A stretch of DNA of 64,000 nucleotides from Myxococcales bacterium (GTDB taxonomy: Bacteria > Myxococcota_A > Polyangia > Polyangiales > JADJMO01): the NCBI GenBank assembly GCA_016709545.1, contig JADJMO010000002.1, positions 186,001 through 250,000 on the forward strand. Reading direction: 5' to 3'. Under the pieces are notes generated by a model, which was given only the letters and a program-made list of their open reading frames with translations, did not search any database and was not told where the DNA came from. A program made the translations under genes and the position numbers. The first letter of the stretch is position 1. Every line of letters begins with the position of its first letter. Below are positions 61,901 through 64,000 of the stretch, piece by piece.

Positions 61901-63555
61901 AGGAGGGCGCGCTCGGCGAGCAGCCCGTGGTCCCCCGCCGGATCGACGCTGTCGAGCAGCGCACGAGCGCCAGCGAGATCGGCCTTGCCGAGGGCGATCC
62001 AGCCGCGCAAGAGCGCGGTGCGGCCGTCGTCGGGCAACCCCGCGAGCAGCGCCTCGGCCTCGGACACGCGCGCCGCGTCGAGCAGCTCGCGCACCCGCTC
62101 CACGGTGACGGGCGCCTCGGGCAAGGGGGCACCCCCCGTGCGATCGATGTGCGCGACGATGACGTCGACCGACTCGGCGCGCACGATCGCGCGGTCGCCG
62201 ATGGCCGCCACGATCGCGCGGAGCCGACCGGGCAGGCCGTCGCTCCGACCGACGACGCGACCGAGCACCGCCTCGGGCAACGAGGGCAGCGCGCGCCGGG
62301 CGATCTCGGCGAGCTCGCGCTCCTCGAGGGGCGGCACGGTGAACACCCGCACGCCCTCGCCCGGGCGCGCAGCCGTGCGGCGGACGACGATGCGCGCGCC
62401 GGCGCGACGCAGCTCGGCGAGCGCCTCCTCGGCGCCCTCGGGGTCGTGCACGACCAGCACGCCGCCGTGCACGGCGAAAGAGGTGGCGCTGGCGGTGGTC
62501 GCGCCGATGGCGGTGGCGAGCTCGAGCGCGAGCGCGGTGCGGTCGAACGGCCCGCGGAGCCACGCGACCGGCCACCCACCGAGCCCGAGCCGGAAGGCGA
62601 GCGCGGCGAGCACCGTGCGGCCCCCGACGCCGACCGGCCCGACCACCGAGAGCTCCTCGCCGGTGGCGATCCCATCGAGCGCGTGCACCAGGTCGGCGAG
62701 CACGGACTCCACGCCGCGCACGGTCCAGATCCCGCGCGGCCCGCTGTGCTCGGCGGGGAACCCGCATGCGGCCGCGATCGACGCGCCGAGCTCGTCGACG
62801 CTCGGGTGACGGACGCTCGGGTCCCGCGCGGTCGCCCGTCGCTCGATCTCGCGCAGCGCGACGATCATGGAGCGCTCGCCGCCGGTGCAGGCGTCGAGGA
62901 CGTCGCGCAGGCTCGCGCCGAGCGCGAACACCTCTCCCCGGACGGTGAGCGGCTCGCCCTCGAACAGCTCGGGCGCGGCGAAGCGCGGCGTGAGACCCTC
63001 GACGCGGGCGCCGCGCGGACCCCAGGTGGTCGCGAGCCCGAGGTCGACCAGCGTGGCCGTGCCGTCGGGCCGCACGATCACGTTGGCGGGCTTGATGTCG
63101 CCGTGCAGCAGGCCCGCGCGGTGCAAGAGCGTGAGCTGACTCGCGGCGCCGAGCAGCGCGCGCGTCGCGACGAGGAGCCCACCGCCGCGGTCGAGCAACG
63201 ACTGCAGGCTCGCGCCCTCGACGAGCTCGCGCACGAGGAACGGTCGACCGTCGGCGAGGCGTCCGAACCGCTCCACGCCTGGCAACAGGTTGCCCGTGCT
63301 GGTGGAGAGATCGAGGAGGGTCGTGGCCTCGCGCACGAGCGCCGCGACCTCCTGCGGATCGGAGGCGCCGGGGGGCAGGGCCTTGAGCGCGAGCGTGCGG
63401 CCGTCGAGCCGATCGCGCACCGCCCACACCTCGCCGCCACCGCCGGCGCCGAGCCGACGGATCGGTTCGTAGCGGGCAGGCAGCGCCTTGCCAGCGCCGA
63501 TCGCCGGGGTGCCGACCGCCGGCGCCGGCTCGCTCGCCCCGCCCGACGCCGTCAT
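58936..63555 (-). CDS. Ser/Thr kinase-TPR-GAF-sigma-54 activator fusion
   Basis: A 1539-residue regulator. An N-terminal eukaryotic-like kinase (~25-270) has Lys58 in LALKALPP, the catalytic HGDIKPANV (151-159) and a DLG in place of DFG (171-173). A degenerate P-loop-like region follows (GPVGVGGRT near 305), then TPR helices (~480-860), a GAF domain (~1000-1165) and a coiled coil rich in Ala/Arg/Glu. The sigma-54 AAA+ domain has GESGTGKE near 1248 and GAFTGAD near 1295. A C-terminal Fis-type helix-turn-helix ends the protein. It would couple kinase signalling and GAF ligand sensing to sigma-54 promoter activation. It converges with the hybrid kinase gene, 9 bp apart. Confidence 0.92.
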   Translation of the reverse strand: MTASGGASEPAPAVGTPAIGAGKALPARYEPIRRLGAGGGGEVWAVRDRLDGRTLALKALPPGASDPQEVAALVREATTLLDLSTSTGNLLPGVERFGRLADGRPFLVRELVEGASLQSLLDRGGGLLVATRALLGAASQLTLLHRAGLLHGDIKPANVIVRPDGTATLVDLGLATTWGPRGARVEGLTPRFAAPELFEGEPLTVRGEVFALGASLRDVLDACTGGERSMIVALREIERRATARDPSVRHPSVDELGASIAAACGFPAEHSGPRGIWTVRGVESVLADLVHALDGIATGEELSVVGPVGVGGRTVLAALAFRLGLGGWPVAWLRGPFDRTALALELATAIGATTASATSFAVHGGVLVVHDPEGAEEALAELRRAGARIVVRRTAARPGEGVRVFTVPPLEERELAEIARRALPSLPEAVLGRVVGRSDGLPGRLRAIVAAIGDRAIVRAESVDVIVAHIDRTGGAPLPEAPVTVERVRELLDAARVSEAEALLAGLPDDGRTALLRGWIALGKADLAGARALLDSVDPAGDHGLLAERALLAAKVENRAAAYDQVAAQAAIVLALEGDPAVSGAVVAEAYQARGVARMYQRDDAGAVEDLTRASRIAREAGAQRIEAMAFASLAMAHQRAGRAKDARAAYDASITAAEAANDAAAVALARLNLGTLAWSEGDLAEAISAFEAAADLGRRVQRNSTVERALLNLAVVDLGLGRYARVGATLKNLTAMEAQMTPVGQAQLLGVRAELESRIGDVQRASGLFAETAACWRAIGRPGDAAEVEIDGVLLRCQRDTPSATGASSVRIDEEQRILDAAEAELGARAGELAAPLTLARGLVAAHRGDEQGALAAFDKAIAAAKDAKDWLWQVYAARARVLSSQGSHARARRDADQAAAVLEEIAEKLSRDLREVFWDEPRRRALRQVHEVTQLNTRATMAPASGMPLTPPSGIMGATMASGTIGPPTAISGGSTQFVRLAEDRLARILAVNRDLACEADLGRLLARVTDQALDLLGADRGFVLLAGEEESATSEGDSQPGELSARVARDRRKDDPSVQFSRSIAERVLETGEAIVTNNARTDARLGGAASIHALSIHSVACVPIPRVRGGDRRPIGVLYLETRGPRAGREGMETELPTLLAFADQVGIAIANARLVEENRRRADELAKANEELEQARARLDDALARRTEQLERAKADLGAARQALRGHTGYAGYKGLVGTSAPMRKLYALIDRIRQADVPVLLAGESGTGKEVVARAIHNGSTRAKRPFLGVNCGAIPANLLESELFGHVRGAFTGADRERKGLFRETEGGTILLDEIGEMPLKMQAGLLRVLQEKTVRPVGGSKEEPVDARVICATHRDLDEMVARNEFREDLFYRINVVVLRLPSLRERPEDIPLLADHFLGVFAAHYRREKKALSREAVRKLQGYPWPGNVRQLENLLLNAFVLSEGALIESSDLAFPEPSRSAPPSRPESLAPSSGEDDRPASLESFKRTEKDRILEALERAGWNRLQAAKICGIPRRTFYRRLKEYGIQE

Positions 63556-63563
63556 CGAGGGGC

Positions 63564-64000
63564 TCAGAACCCGTAGTTGGCTGCGACGCCGAAGAAGAAG
63601 CCCATGAAGAGGTCGTACCCGAGGTCGACGCGGCCCACGAACTGCTTCACCGGCTTGAAGCGGAAGCCGAGCGCGGGCCCGAAGCGCGCATAGAGGTTCG
63701 GCTTGCTACCGCCATTGAACCACGACGACTCCTTGTACCAGTTCTTGGTCTCGTTCGGGTTGGCCGGGTCACCCGGGTAGTGGGTGTTGCTGTTGTCGCA
63801 GTAGTAGCTGCCCGCCTGCGGCCCCGAGCAGGGCTCGAGGTTCTTCGGGTCGGTCTCGCCGGGCCGTCCGTCCTTGCTCTTGGCCTGCACGCGCGCGAGA
63901 TCGCCCATGACGACGGAGAGGCCGACGGTCATGCCGTACTCGAACGACACGTACTTGCTGAACGGCGTGCTCCACATGAAGTCGACCACCGCGTTGATCA
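63564..64000 (-). CDS. Outer-membrane beta-barrel-like protein, N-terminus beyond window
   Basis: Partial; the frame is open at the right edge. The visible ~145 residues alternate hydrophobic and polar positions (YVSFEYGMTVGLSVVMGDLA, LYARFGPALGFRFKP, QFVGRVDLGYDLFMGFFFGV) and end in a terminal Phe, the signature of outer-membrane barrels recognised by the BAM complex. A hydrophilic loop with two Cys (EPCSGPQAGSYYCDN) would face the surface. It lies 8 bp upstream of the kinase-activator gene, so the two may be co-transcribed. Confidence 0.7.
   Translation of the reverse strand, partial: INAVVDFMWSTPFSKYVSFEYGMTVGLSVVMGDLARVQAKSKDGRPGETDPKNLEPCSGPQAGSYYCDNSNTHYPGDPANPNETKNWYKESSWFNGGSKPNLYARFGPALGFRFKPVKQFVGRVDLGYDLFMGFFFGVAANYGF

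Overview
The window is about 70% GC and densely coded. Several traits point to a large-genome myxobacterium (Myxococcota): many lipoproteins with Asp/Thr/Gly-rich linkers, several two-component and NtrC-type regulators, a 1539-residue protein kinase fused to a sigma-54 activator, and a 1051-residue S41 protease. The assignment rests on style and gene content; no rRNA or tRNA was seen. Nothing looks like a prophage or CRISPR array. The only mobile-element gene is a REP-associated (RAYT/Y1) transposase at 46.7 kb.

Layout. 0-4.5 kb: a VWA lipoprotein cut by the window edge, two acyl-CoA dehydrogenases and a fumarylacetoacetate hydrolase-family gene; the second dehydrogenase and the hydrolase are each broken by a 2-nt shift in a CG run. 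4.6-8.7 kb (minus): a tightly coupled run of C45 acyltransferase, rsmE, an L-2-hydroxyglutarate oxidase-like gene and an FGE-sulfatase-domain gene. 8.7-18.1 kb: lnt, a lipoprotein, a site-2 protease, glnD, a TPR lipoprotein and a DUF362/CBM9-like lipoprotein. 18.1-24.6 kb: an overlapping minus-strand run with a GDPD and a presenilin-like GxGD membrane protein, then surface lipoproteins and a polytopic membrane protein. 24.6-28.1 kb: a structured gene-free stretch with a strong terminator, a kinase-like phosphotransferase, purF and a YbjN-like gene.

28.1-42.6 kb is the most striking part, a potassium-uptake locus. A KimA/YdaO-type transporter diverges from a regulatory operon. That operon holds a KdpF-like micropeptide, a KdpD fragment (KdpD plus Usp domains, no kinase), a receiver lacking its Asp, an NtrC-type sigma-54 activator and a separate membrane histidine kinase. 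The kdpFABC pump genes follow. The divergent intergenic region carries a sigma-54-type promoter on each strand and, between them, an 18-bp dyad TCGTGC-N6-GCACGA. The same dyad recurs in front of the kdp structural genes, and sigma-54-type promoters with half-sites lie downstream. I infer that canonical KdpD/KdpE control has been replaced here by sigma-54/NtrC control of two K+ uptake systems.

42.6-47.3 kb: a DUF2132 gene, a FixH-like lipoprotein and a RegB/RegA-type redox two-component pair flanked by two near-identical GCGAC-N5-GYCGC boxes, a His/Cys-rich lipoprotein, and the RAYT gene with its repeats. 47.3-57.3 kb: a beta-propeller-like lipoprotein of unknown role, an S41 protease, a lipid-anchored peroxiredoxin, the decayed remains of an MntA/HepT toxin-antitoxin pair, a serine hydrolase, apbE and proS. 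57.4-64 kb: a GAF/kinase/receiver protein whose phospho-accepting His is Gln, the kinase-TPR-GAF-AAA+-Fis regulator, and an outer-membrane-like protein running off the window.

Many adjacent genes overlap by ATGA or GTGA, which suggests widespread translational coupling. Long antisense ORFs, up to 1336 codons, are artefacts of GC content.
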